Shown here: one piece after another, positions 20,785 through 29,835 of the stretch
Layout: the number at the start of each line of letters is the position of its first letter
Numbering within the stretch: position 1 is the stretch's first letter
NCBI GenBank assembly: GCA_031267895.1
Contig: JAIRYF010000043.1
Location: 1-51,063, forward strand
Direction: 5' to 3'
Length of the DNA stretch: 51,063 bases
Source of the DNA: Candidatus Methanoplasma glyptotermitis
GTDB lineage: Archaea; Thermoplasmatota; Thermoplasmata; Methanomassiliicoccales; Methanomethylophilaceae
Made by a program: the position numbers and the translations under genes
Notes under the pieces: generated by a model
Seen by the model: the letters and a program-made list of their open reading frames with translations, nothing else
The model's database searches: none
What the model was told of the DNA's origin: nothing

Positions 20785-21336
20785 TCAGAGTTTCTTTCCT
20801 ATTGATTCCGCTTCCTTCAAAACGGAACCATTTTTGGAAGCCGTGTCGGGAGGATTGGCATCCGTGAATACGATCTTCCCTACGGGTTCAAATTTCAGCA
20901 TTCCGGCCATAATGCCTTCGATTTTGTCTGCCATCGCTTTTGCGCTCTCCGCGCCCGCACCGCAGCTTACCACAGTCGCGAGTTTCTTCCCGGAGCCTAT
21001 ATTGGGCACGAAGTTCTGGCCCACAAAACTGTAAAATCGATCCTGCAGAAGTTTGAACTGTCCGTCCGATTCTCCGAAATAACAGGGTGTAGAAAGAATA
21101 ACGCCTTCTGCGTCCCTCATAGCTCCGAGGATCTCCGCATGGTCATCTTTTACGGCGCAGCCGACAGATGATTTGCATGCCATGCATGCCTGGCAGCCTT
21201 TTGCGTTGGAAAGCTGATTTAGGTAGTATTCTTTGACTTCCTTGCCGTTCTCTTTCGCTCCTTCTATCATTGCCTGCACTATTGTGCTCGTGTTGCCTTT
21301 CTTCCTGGGACTGGATATGATTGCCACTATCGACAT
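20785..21336 (-). CDS. Flavodoxin-fold NADPH-dependent FMN reductase / iron-sulfur flavoprotein family
   Basis: IISSPRKKGNTSTIVQAMIEGAKENG; CQACMACKSSVGCAVKDD; STPCYFGESDGQFKLLQDRFYSF. Confidence 0.92.
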   Translation of the reverse strand: MSIVAIISSPRKKGNTSTIVQAMIEGAKENGKEVKEYYLNQLSNAKGCQACMACKSSVGCAVKDDHAEILGAMRDAEGVILSTPCYFGESDGQFKLLQDRFYSFVGQNFVPNIGSGKKLATVVSCGAGAESAKAMADKIEGIMAGMLKFEPVGKIVFTDANPPDTASKNGSVLKEAESIGKKL

Positions 21337-21345
21337 TGAATCACC

Positions 21346-21362
21346 ACTATCAAAATGATAGT
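21346..21362. promoter_or_regulatory. 17-bp palindrome, candidate HxlR operator
   Basis: ACTATCA-AAA-TGATAGT between divergent genes, adjacent to TATATAATG. Confidence 0.6.
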
Positions 21363-21411
21363 AACAGTATATAATGATTGTTAATCAGCAATTTATGTAT
21401 ATCTGTACCGC

Positions 21412-21834
21412 ATGATTGCCGTCATGGAGAGCAGGACCCGCGTGCCAAGGATAGACTGTGCCCTGGATGCCTCGATGATGGTCATCGGCGGCAGATGGAA
21501 GGCGACCATTCTGTGTAAGCTCTGCATGAAAGGCGGACTGAGATTCAACCAGCTTATGAGGGAACTGGAGATGGTCTCCCCCAGAATACTCACCAAACAG
21601 CTCAGGGAAATGGAGAACGACGGTCTGATAATAAGGACAGCGAGAGCCGAGGTCCCGGTCTGTGTCGAATATTCCCTCTCCGACAGAGGAAAGAGTCTGA
21701 TACCTGCGCTGAAGCTTCTGGCCGAGTGGGGGTCCGACAATATTATCCAAAAGGCGGTGGTATTCGACAAATCTGTCGTGCTGCCGGATAAAGCTGCGAA
21801 CCGAAATCACTGCGCAAGTAAGAAATGCGGCTGA
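21412..21834 (+). CDS. HxlR-family winged-helix regulator
   Basis: GGRWKATILCKLCMKGGLRFNQLMRELEMVSPRILTKQLREMENDGLIIR. Confidence 0.93.
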   Translation: MIAVMESRTRVPRIDCALDASMMVIGGRWKATILCKLCMKGGLRFNQLMRELEMVSPRILTKQLREMENDGLIIRTARAEVPVCVEYSLSDRGKSLIPALKLLAEWGSDNIIQKAVVFDKSVVLPDKAANRNHCASKKCG

Positions 21835-22242
21835 ACACGCCGGACCGAGGCGCACATTTTCAATGGTGTGCGCCGTAGGTCTGTCGGCAACTGCCACGGG
21901 TATGTTTCTGAGCAGCACCCGACAGGAATGAAATAACGGCGGGACTGCAGCATGCACGGATATGTTCGGAACGGCGGTCCGGGAAATCTGTGCTGACCCG
22001 GCGTCCGTGCTTTTTTCGGAGGCCGGTACATGATGCAAACTTTGAATTTTTTATACTCTGTCCCCAATTTACAATATGGAAGGTGTGTCCGGATACCGCC
22101 GATGTCTGAATTTGATTTCGAATAAGTGTTTAGCAGAGCAGAATACAGGCGGCAGAAGCAATCTAATTGGATTTATCATCCATCATATATTTATAGACGG
22201 TAACCTGTACATTGGATGGTTAATCCAAGCGGAGGAAATATA

Positions 22243-23388
22243 ATGGTAAATAACAAATTAATGGCAATTGCTGCCGCAGTTATTCTTGCGGCAGCAGCCG
22301 TCGGAGTTTATGCATTCCTTAACTCAGGGGAAACAGAGAAAAAAGCATTGTATAAACTGGGTGCCGTTGTCAGCGAGGTTGACATGGGAAAATGTTCCGC
22401 AACACCCGCAGTGATAGTCACAATAGAAGATATGTACAGAGACTACTACGGAGATCTGGTCAGCAGCAGTCTTACGCTTGCCGATGCAAAAGCGGATACA
22501 GAGTTCTGGAACGAGTATTGCAGTTGGGAACCTATGCTGAAAGCGAATCCCGACGGAACATACGATGTCAAGATAACAACGGGTACCAAGGGAACAGACA
22601 CAAAGAAGATTCCCGTGTCAGACACCGCTTTGGCCATGGGCACAATGTATTCGGAGACTCTGTACTATCTCATATGCACCGAATACGGTGAGGAGATGTA
22701 CTCAGATGAGAGTTACGCGAACCAAAATATATTGGACTACATGAACGGTACGATTGCCGGAGGAATGCAGTATTCATACTATGAGGACAACGATGTGGAC
22801 TATATGCTGAAGACTGTAAGCAAAGACTCTTACTATGACCTGGGAGTGAACTCCGTTCAGAGCCTGGACAGTGAGAAACTTACATCCGCCCTCAGGCAGG
22901 CTAATGAAAAGACAGACGGAAATGTCATATATTTCGCATCCGGGACCCGTATTTTGACAAGCGAACATTACAATAACAACACCGGACCATGCGATGCAAC
23001 AGAATCATACTATGCGTTCTTCTCTCCCTCGGAGATTAAAGAGGTCTTTCCGTCGATCCAGTGCATCGGACTCCTGATGGGATTCAGCGAAGAGACAGTC
23101 GACAAACTCATAGAAGACATACAGCTCAGACTGTACAGGGTCTACCACTCTGTCCAGGAGAAGACAGATGGGGGAGAGACAGTCAAAGCATATTGGGAAG
23201 GATCTTCCGGCAAGGCCATAAACTCGGCAATGGGAAAGGTCATACTGAACTTCCTGGGATTCGATACGTCGCTGCTGGACGGTGCCGAACATGATCTGGA
23301 ATCGTTACTGACCGACAAGCCCGTATACCTGGTATGGTACACGAACGACGGCCGCAACCTTGACGAGAGAATGAGAATAAACAATTAA
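22243..23388 (+). CDS. Secreted / membrane-anchored extracytoplasmic protein, putative ABC importer binding component
   Basis: SD ggaggaaatata then MVNNKLMAIAAAVILAAAAVGVYAF signal anchor; upstream of FecCD-type permease and ATPase; lacks a recognisable TroA-like motif. Confidence 0.6.
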   Translation: MVNNKLMAIAAAVILAAAAVGVYAFLNSGETEKKALYKLGAVVSEVDMGKCSATPAVIVTIEDMYRDYYGDLVSSSLTLADAKADTEFWNEYCSWEPMLKANPDGTYDVKITTGTKGTDTKKIPVSDTALAMGTMYSETLYYLICTEYGEEMYSDESYANQNILDYMNGTIAGGMQYSYYEDNDVDYMLKTVSKDSYYDLGVNSVQSLDSEKLTSALRQANEKTDGNVIYFASGTRILTSEHYNNNTGPCDATESYYAFFSPSEIKEVFPSIQCIGLLMGFSEETVDKLIEDIQLRLYRVYHSVQEKTDGGETVKAYWEGSSGKAINSAMGKVILNFLGFDTSLLDGAEHDLESLLTDKPVYLVWYTNDGRNLDERMRINN

Positions 23389-23411
23389 GGGCGACCCGCC
23401 CTGTTTTTTTT
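23389..23411 (+). terminator. Intrinsic-type terminator between binding-protein gene and permease
   Basis: GGGCG-ACC-CGCCC then TGTTTTTTTT. Confidence 0.65.
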
Positions 23412-23429
23412 ATTTCTGTGAGGATCGGA

Positions 23430-24482
23430 ATGATCGAACTCAAAACCGTTGAAGATCTGGAGAACTATCAACGGGCCGTATCGAGAAGGTCGAAATCGAT
23501 AGTTGCGGCGGCCGGTTTAGGTCTGATTCTGACGTTCCTGGTCACTTTGATGATCGGAAATTACAGTCTTTCAATAACTGACATACTCAGCATACTTTCC
23601 GGAATGTCAGGTGATTCCGTAGGAAGTTACATAATAATCGATGTAAGAGTTCCGAGACTCTTATGCTGTATCGCTGTCGGGGCGGCACTGTCAGCATCCG
23701 GATTGGTGATGCAGAGTCTTTTCAAAAACCCGATGGCATCGCCGTCCGTACTCGGGATATCTTCCGGTGCGGCATTCGGGGCGGCATTGGCCTTGGCATT
23801 CGGAATCGGAGGTTTTATGGGAAGGTATATGGTCCCGGGCATGGCGTTCATATTTTGCTTTCTTACGATGGGGGCAGTGTATATGCTCGCCAGAACGAAA
23901 TACGGTGTTGTGTCGACTACACTTTTGCTTGCGGGTGTGGCCATAGGTGCGTTCTTCAGCGGGATGCTGTCGCTGCTGCAGTATGTGGTAAACGAAAATG
24001 TCCTGTCAGGCATAGTGTATTGGACAATGGGGAGTTTCAACAACTGCGGATGGCAGTCATTCCAGCTTGCTATAATTCCTATCTCAGCGGGACTCTTGAT
24101 TATGCTGTTCAGCATAAAAGAACTGAATCTGATAGCCGCAGGAGAGGAACAGGCGGCCAACATCGGAGTCAATATCAAAAAGCTCAGGATACTGATGATA
24201 CTGGCGACATCCCTGGCAGTCGGAGGGTCCGTCGCGATAAGCGGAGTTATAGGATTCGTCGGGCTGATCGTACCGCACATCTTCAGGATGCTGGTCGGAC
24301 CCAACCACGCCCTTCTGATACCGCTCTGTGTTTTCGGAGGAGGAATATTCATGATAGCCATGGACACGATTGCAAAATCTGCATTCGCCATGGCCCTTCC
24401 GGTGGGAGTTCTGACATCTCTGATAGGCGCACCGTTTTTCATATACGTGATGAGAACAAGAAAAAATGAGATATGGGATTGA
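23430..24482 (+). CDS. FecCD-family ABC transporter permease (start 23418 or 23430)
   Basis: DVRVPRLLCCIAVGAALSASGLVMQSLFKNPMASPSVLGISSGAAFGA; GFVGLIVPHIFRMLVGPNH. Confidence 0.93.
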   Translation: MIELKTVEDLENYQRAVSRRSKSIVAAAGLGLILTFLVTLMIGNYSLSITDILSILSGMSGDSVGSYIIIDVRVPRLLCCIAVGAALSASGLVMQSLFKNPMASPSVLGISSGAAFGAALALAFGIGGFMGRYMVPGMAFIFCFLTMGAVYMLARTKYGVVSTTLLLAGVAIGAFFSGMLSLLQYVVNENVLSGIVYWTMGSFNNCGWQSFQLAIIPISAGLLIMLFSIKELNLIAAGEEQAANIGVNIKKLRILMILATSLAVGGSVAISGVIGFVGLIVPHIFRMLVGPNHALLIPLCVFGGGIFMIAMDTIAKSAFAMALPVGVLTSLIGAPFFIYVMRTRKNEIWD

Positions 24483-24483
24483 T

Positions 24484-25278
24484 ATGAGCCTGGAGATCAA
24501 AGAATTATGTTTTTCATACGACAGACGGGATGTTCTGTGCAAGATAGACCTAACCGCGGAGAGGGGAGAGATTGTGGGCATCATAGGTCAGAACGGGTGC
24601 GGCAAGACGACGCTTCTGAAATGTGTGAATTCATCTTTGGTCCCCGGTATGGGATCTGTGACGGTGGACGGCTGTCAGGTCTCGGAAATGTCACGGAGAG
24701 AGATCGCAAAAAAGATTGCGTTCGTTACGCAGACAACGAACGTAACATTTCCGTTTTCGGTTTATGACACGGTGACGATGGGCAGATACTCCAGAATGGA
24801 TGACGAAGGAAGAAAAGAAGGAGATGACGTGAGGGCAGTGTTCCAGGCGATGAAGGACACAGGAATCCTGAAATTCGCCGACAGACCGATAAATGAATTA
24901 AGCGGAGGAGAGAGGAGAAGAGTCATGATAGCGCGTGCGCTTGCTCAGGAACCGGAGATTCTGCTTCTCGACGAGCCGACGCTGCATTTGGACATAAACC
25001 ATCAGTTCGATCTTCTGGAAATGATACACAGGCTGTCAAAAGAGAAGAACATTCTGGTCCTGATAGTTACGCACGACATAGTGCTGGCCTCCAGATACTG
25101 CGACAGAATTGTAATAATGCAGAATAAGAAGATACACAAGATCGGCGATACGATAAAAGTCATGATCCCCGAGAACATGAAGGATGTCTTTTACATAGAG
25201 ACTGAAGTATCCGAAGACAGCAGATTTGGACTCAACGTATTGCTGATCGGAAAAGACAAAGACAGTCCCGAAGATTGA
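24484..25278 (+). CDS. FecE/BtuD-type ABC transporter ATP-binding protein
   Basis: IIGQNGCGKTTLLKCVN, LSGGERRRVMIARALAQEPEILLLDEPTLHLDI. Confidence 0.95.
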   Translation: MSLEIKELCFSYDRRDVLCKIDLTAERGEIVGIIGQNGCGKTTLLKCVNSSLVPGMGSVTVDGCQVSEMSRREIAKKIAFVTQTTNVTFPFSVYDTVTMGRYSRMDDEGRKEGDDVRAVFQAMKDTGILKFADRPINELSGGERRRVMIARALAQEPEILLLDEPTLHLDINHQFDLLEMIHRLSKEKNILVLIVTHDIVLASRYCDRIVIMQNKKIHKIGDTIKVMIPENMKDVFYIETEVSEDSRFGLNVLLIGKDKDSPED

Positions 25279-25393
25279 ACGTAAATCCTGTCTACAGTTG
25301 ATTTGAATATCGAGAAAATTTGACAGCAGACCTTCCGCTGCCGAGGTCAGGACCGAGATGCAAATACTGATAAGATCGATCCGGAAAGGACTT

Positions 25394-26782
25394 TCATTGC
25401 ACCTTGTCTGCCTGAATGCCGTACATGTCGTCCAGCCCTATGAGCTTCACGCCGCGTTCCTCTGCAGCCTCCTCCAGGGACGGTGCGAATCCCGACCGGG
25501 AGAAGAGACAGTAATCTGCGTTCATGAGACCCTTTACGTACGAGGATCGTTCGATGAGGCTCATCATATCTCCGATCTGCATCTTCTTCGATGTGTACTT
25601 GCACTCGGCGAACAAGGACCTGTCATTCCTGCCTTCTGTGATCACTGCGACCGCATCGATATCCGTGTCAGTATCTCTTATGCGTCCCCACCATTTTCCG
25701 GATCTGATGCAGGGATATGTATCACATATGTAAGATCTGCATACATTCTCGAACATATGTCCCATATGCGAGCTTATATCTGCGGATATCCTCCTGAAAG
25801 ACACTTCGGGACCTGCGGTCTCGATCAGATTTCCGTTCCTGATGATGACCGCATTGTGAAAAGCCAAAAGATGGTCGCAGATACGATATATCGGATGTTT
25901 TGGTGCATTTCCCATAGGAGTCACTATCTCCGCACAGTCCAATGATATCAGATTTCGGAGATACTTCTGGCAGAGCTGCGGAGAGATCCCGCACTTTTCC
26001 GCTATTTTTTTCAGTTGGGTCGACCCTCCGGCTATCGCCGACAGTATCGCCCTGTGATGTACTGAAGGAGACATTTCCCTGTCCACCATGCTGTCCGCTT
26101 CACCCAAAAGAAATGCCTGATCTTCGAGGAACCCCCGTTTTATGCAGGCTTCGAAGGTCCTTTCCTTCAGCGATACATGGTAGAACGGCACCCCTCCTAT
26201 GATCAGAAACAGGGACATGTTATCCTCTGCATTCATATTCTGATGAAACATCCGGCATTCTCTGTAACTCATCTGTCTGAGTTTTATGCGATTCGGGAAT
26301 CTGCCGAAAAGCGGTCTGTCTCCCCCGCTGATCTCCTCAGACATCGCCGATATTGAAGAACCGCATATTATCAGCAGGATGTGTGCGCTGTCCATATCGT
26401 GATCTATGAATCTCTGAACATCCGAAGATATGCCGTCCGATACGGCCAGAAAAGGATATTCATCTATCACCAGAACGGTCTTTTCTTCGATGCACCCGTG
26501 TTTTATGAAATCCAGTATCTTGAAGAAACGATCGGTCTCCGGAGGTCTCTTTCCAGTCTGTTCTTCTATTGCTCTGCTGAACCTCTCGCAGTTGCCGGCC
26601 TCATCCGTCTCGGCCGCTGAGAGAAAGATCGATCTCTTGTTCCTGCAGAATTCTTTCAGCAGCGCGGTCTTGCCCATGCGCCTCCGTCCGTATACGGCAC
26701 ACGTTCCTGAGCCGGGACGAGAGAATAGATCCTCGAGAATGCTCAGTTCTTTGGATCTGCCTACAAAGGAATCCATGTACAT
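25394..26782 (-). CDS. Archaeal AAA ATPase with DUF234-like C-terminal nuclease-like domain
   Basis: VYGRRRMGKTALLKEF; VLVIDEYPFLA; C-term DTDIDAVAVITEGRNDRSLFAECKYTSKKM. Confidence 0.88.
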   Translation of the reverse strand: MYMDSFVGRSKELSILEDLFSRPGSGTCAVYGRRRMGKTALLKEFCRNKRSIFLSAAETDEAGNCERFSRAIEEQTGKRPPETDRFFKILDFIKHGCIEEKTVLVIDEYPFLAVSDGISSDVQRFIDHDMDSAHILLIICGSSISAMSEEISGGDRPLFGRFPNRIKLRQMSYRECRMFHQNMNAEDNMSLFLIIGGVPFYHVSLKERTFEACIKRGFLEDQAFLLGEADSMVDREMSPSVHHRAILSAIAGGSTQLKKIAEKCGISPQLCQKYLRNLISLDCAEIVTPMGNAPKHPIYRICDHLLAFHNAVIIRNGNLIETAGPEVSFRRISADISSHMGHMFENVCRSYICDTYPCIRSGKWWGRIRDTDTDIDAVAVITEGRNDRSLFAECKYTSKKMQIGDMMSLIERSSYVKGLMNADYCLFSRSGFAPSLEEAAEERGVKLIGLDDMYGIQADKVQ

Positions 26783-26825
26783 CCTATCGCACGGAAAATA
26801 TTAAAACCTATCTTTATACAAAATT

Positions 26826-26865
26826 AATTTTAAATAAATATTAATTAAAAAATTTATTTAAAATT
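26826..26865. repeat. AT-only 14-bp inverted repeat
   Basis: AATTTTAAATAAAT-(12 nt)-ATTTATTTAAAATT upstream of AAA ATPase gene. Confidence 0.85.
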
Positions 26866-27258
26866 TTGAATCTTCGTTTCAAGTACTGTATTTCTCTGTT
26901 ATCATCTGCACACGATTTGGATCTGGCTATTCGTTCAGCTGTTTAGGATGAAGACCGAATCTTCATTCCCCGCGGATGCAAATATCTTCCGAATTCTTTT
27001 GATCCTGTGTTTGACACTTATCTTATTTGCTGTCAGATCCATGGAGACCGCAGCTTTAAAGGATTTGATTCCGACGAAGAATATGGTCTTTCGTCTGTTT
27101 GTGTTTGGCAACTTAGAACATCAGACCGGAGATGTTGCACTATACCTGCTAACGTCAAACCCGGGGTCAAATCATGTAAGCGTCAAACTTGAGATGCAAA
27201 CCGCAGTACGGTCAACGAAAGCAAGGCCGACACAGGTATAGGTGTCAAACTCGGATTT

Positions 27259-27291
27259 ATTGTGTCATCATTGTGTCATCATTGTGTCATT
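27259..27291. repeat. Three tandem 11-bp repeats
   Basis: ATTGTGTCATC ATTGTGTCATC ATTGTGTCATT. Confidence 0.9.
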
Positions 27292-27503
27292 CATTAGTTC
27301 GGGACGTCTGAACGTAAAACATGACACCATATCCTCGCTCCGACAGGAGAGGAGAAGGAGTCGGACATCAGCGGCAACACATACGTGAGCACAAGACTGA
27401 ATGGATAGTGCGCGGGTCCGCATGCTCTGACAGCTTATCATGTCACGTTCCGCTTTTTTACCTCAGCCGACGGTGCGGTGATATTGGAATCGGATGAGAA
27501 TCT

Positions 27504-28913
27504 TCAATCAGATGCGGTCCATGTTCCGTTCTTACGTGTGCCGATTCGGGTTATTGCTCCTTTGTCTCTCAGAGAACGAATCGCACGGGAGACACTGCTT
27601 TCCGAGATATCCAACGCTTCTGCGGCATCGGATCTGTTTACAAACTCACCTCTACTGATGAGTTCGTACACCCTTGCCTCATTCTTGGTCAGTGTTACGG
27701 TGTTTGTCCGCGCATTGCCCTTGAGATGAGAGATATAATCCTGAGGTTTCGGTCTGTGAAGGATAACTCTGAAATATGTGCCTTCTTCTCTGAACTCCGG
27801 AACCGCCAGGCCGCTTTCCCTGCACAGCCTTATGATTTTGTTTATTCCGGTCCCCCATTGCTCTATAAACCCGGTTGATTTGAATACCGATGCCAAGACC
27901 CGATTGCGTATCTCGGAACGGCCTGACGTAAGATCATTGATATCAAAACCGAGTGGAAGTCCGGGAGACAGAATATCTATTCTGTTATCGAAAACTGAGA
28001 TGTGTATCGTACCGCTTTCCGCTCTGTAATCGCGGTGAACAACAGCGTTTACTATCGCTTCGCGGATAGCATCCTTCGGAACCTCATAGATGTCCTTCAT
28101 AACTATCCCGTCCAATTTTCCGCCGATATTGATGTGTTTTGCTACAAAACCCACTGCATCGTTCACCTGATCAATTATGCTGCCTGTAAGTTCTCTGCGG
28201 TCTCGGAATGTGCTGTCGTCGTTTCCGGCAAAACATGCGCATTGGATGATAGAATGCGGGAAAGGATTGGATGTCAGCAATGCAAATGCGAACGTGGCAA
28301 CGTACTCCGAGACATTTTCTTTCAGAACTCCCAAATTGACCAGATTTTGAACCGTGAACTTCTCTTTTCCGAATGAACTCAGGTGTGTGCACAGAGCATC
28401 GATACTGTCATCATCGGCCGGAATCGCAGGATAATCAAGACCGTCGAACGACAGACCTCTGCCGCGTATCTCTAATCCTTTTATGGTTTCAGAATCTGCC
28501 TGGATGCTGATTCCGCCGACCCGAATGTATGTTCCGTGGGATTTTGAGAGGGATTTTACATAATACGGACAAAGCAGTCCGGGGGGAATTCTGATGACAA
28601 TTATGCTTTTGCCGTCCGCAGTAACAACAAAAACCTCAGGAGTGATCTGCGGACGGGCCGAGTTCGAAATGGCGTCTGCCACCATGTCTTTGATTTTGAA
28701 CAGATCATCATCCGGCACCCCTATAACTTTGCCTTTGTCATCCACGCCGACCAGGATCTTTCCGCCCGAAGAATTTGAAAAAGCGACTGCGGTCTTGACA
28801 ATACTCTTACTGTCCGGAGGAAGCTGAGATTTGAATTCAAGACGGTTGGTCTCTCCGCCGCATATCTCCCGGCTTATGATCTCGGAAAAATCTTCCGCTT
28901 TGGCGTTCCTCAT
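27504..28913 (-). CDS. AlbA_2 (Schlafen-AlbA-like) ATP-binding / HTH transcriptional regulator-like protein
   Basis: ETNRLEFKSQLPPDSKSIVKTAVAFSNSSGGKILVGVDDKGKVIGV; REAIVNAVVHRDYRAESGTIHISVFDNRIDILSPG; C-terminal wHTH. Confidence 0.9.
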   Translation of the reverse strand: MRNAKAEDFSEIISREICGGETNRLEFKSQLPPDSKSIVKTAVAFSNSSGGKILVGVDDKGKVIGVPDDDLFKIKDMVADAISNSARPQITPEVFVVTADGKSIIVIRIPPGLLCPYYVKSLSKSHGTYIRVGGISIQADSETIKGLEIRGRGLSFDGLDYPAIPADDDSIDALCTHLSSFGKEKFTVQNLVNLGVLKENVSEYVATFAFALLTSNPFPHSIIQCACFAGNDDSTFRDRRELTGSIIDQVNDAVGFVAKHINIGGKLDGIVMKDIYEVPKDAIREAIVNAVVHRDYRAESGTIHISVFDNRIDILSPGLPLGFDINDLTSGRSEIRNRVLASVFKSTGFIEQWGTGINKIIRLCRESGLAVPEFREEGTYFRVILHRPKPQDYISHLKGNARTNTVTLTKNEARVYELISRGEFVNRSDAAEALDISESSVSRAIRSLRDKGAITRIGTRKNGTWTASD

Positions 28914-29270
28914 CAGACGGAGGAAGAAATACGGCAATAAAACAGCATCGGAAAACGGCCCCTTTGTCTGATTTTGAAGAAACGGATTCAGACAGTGTCC
29001 CGCCAAAGGCATTCGTACGGCAGTCTGCACACGGCAGTTTTATGCCGCAGTTTCTTACTGGAGTTCATTTGTGACAGCATTGAGGCAACGGCTGTCCTTT
29101 GGAACATTACGGTTGCATACGCATGGCCAGGCTCTCCTTCCGCAAGTAAATGTAAAATCGGATATCCTGTCAAGTATTACTGTCGGTCAAATAAACCAAC
29201 TGTCGCCATGCCGTTTCGATGTGCCTGAACCCGCTCTGCGGCATTTTTCAGATGCTACTAAATAGGTTGA

Positions 29271-29834
29271 ATGATATTGGAATATACATCCAAATATAGA
29301 AGTGGATCGTACATGCATGATTCCGTGACGAATGGGGTGTTTTCCGAGAATATGAGAGAGAAGACGGTATCGGCGGGCCGCTGTCCGCATTGCGGGAGAC
29401 TGATCAAAGACTACCGTCCCACAGCGGACTCGGATATGGAACGCTCATGCCGCAAATGTGGGTATAAGTGGAGTCCGCGCAGAGGTGAGCCGCTGAGATG
29501 TCCGAGCTGCGGTTCGTACAGGTGGGCTGAGGATTCTGTTCGATGCACATGCATCAAGTGTGGCCACGAATGGTTTTCCCGTTCGGACAGGCCTCCCGAA
29601 AGATGCCCCAAATGCAAAACCCGTGCATGGCGGCAGGCCAAGTTTCCGGAAAAGAAACCGGAAAGGAGGACAGTGTCCGAAAGAAAAACGGGTCCCGCCG
29701 CACTGGATGAGGTCTGCCGCATGTACCAGAAAGAGATGGGATGTATGAAAATATCGGAAATCACAGGGCATCCGCTCCTGTCGATACTCGTATCGATAAG
29801 AGAGAACCTGGGAGTCCGGAAACCGAGGCTTTGA
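29271..29834 (+). CDS. Multi zinc-ribbon (rubredoxin-like) protein
   Basis: CPHC, CRKCGYKWSPRRGEPLRCPSC, CIKCGHEWFSRSDRPPERCPKC. Confidence 0.75.
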   Translation: MILEYTSKYRSGSYMHDSVTNGVFSENMREKTVSAGRCPHCGRLIKDYRPTADSDMERSCRKCGYKWSPRRGEPLRCPSCGSYRWAEDSVRCTCIKCGHEWFSRSDRPPERCPKCKTRAWRQAKFPEKKPERRTVSERKTGPAALDEVCRMYQKEMGCMKISEITGHPLLSILVSIRENLGVRKPRL

Positions 29835-29835
29835 T

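Noticed and set aside
26948-27241. 97-aa ORF ending in TAG as another amber candidate
   Set aside because: Read-through continuation is short and not protein-like; no support beyond the stop type.
27259-27291. CRISPR array
   Set aside because: Units are 11 bp and directly tandem without spacers; not a CRISPR.
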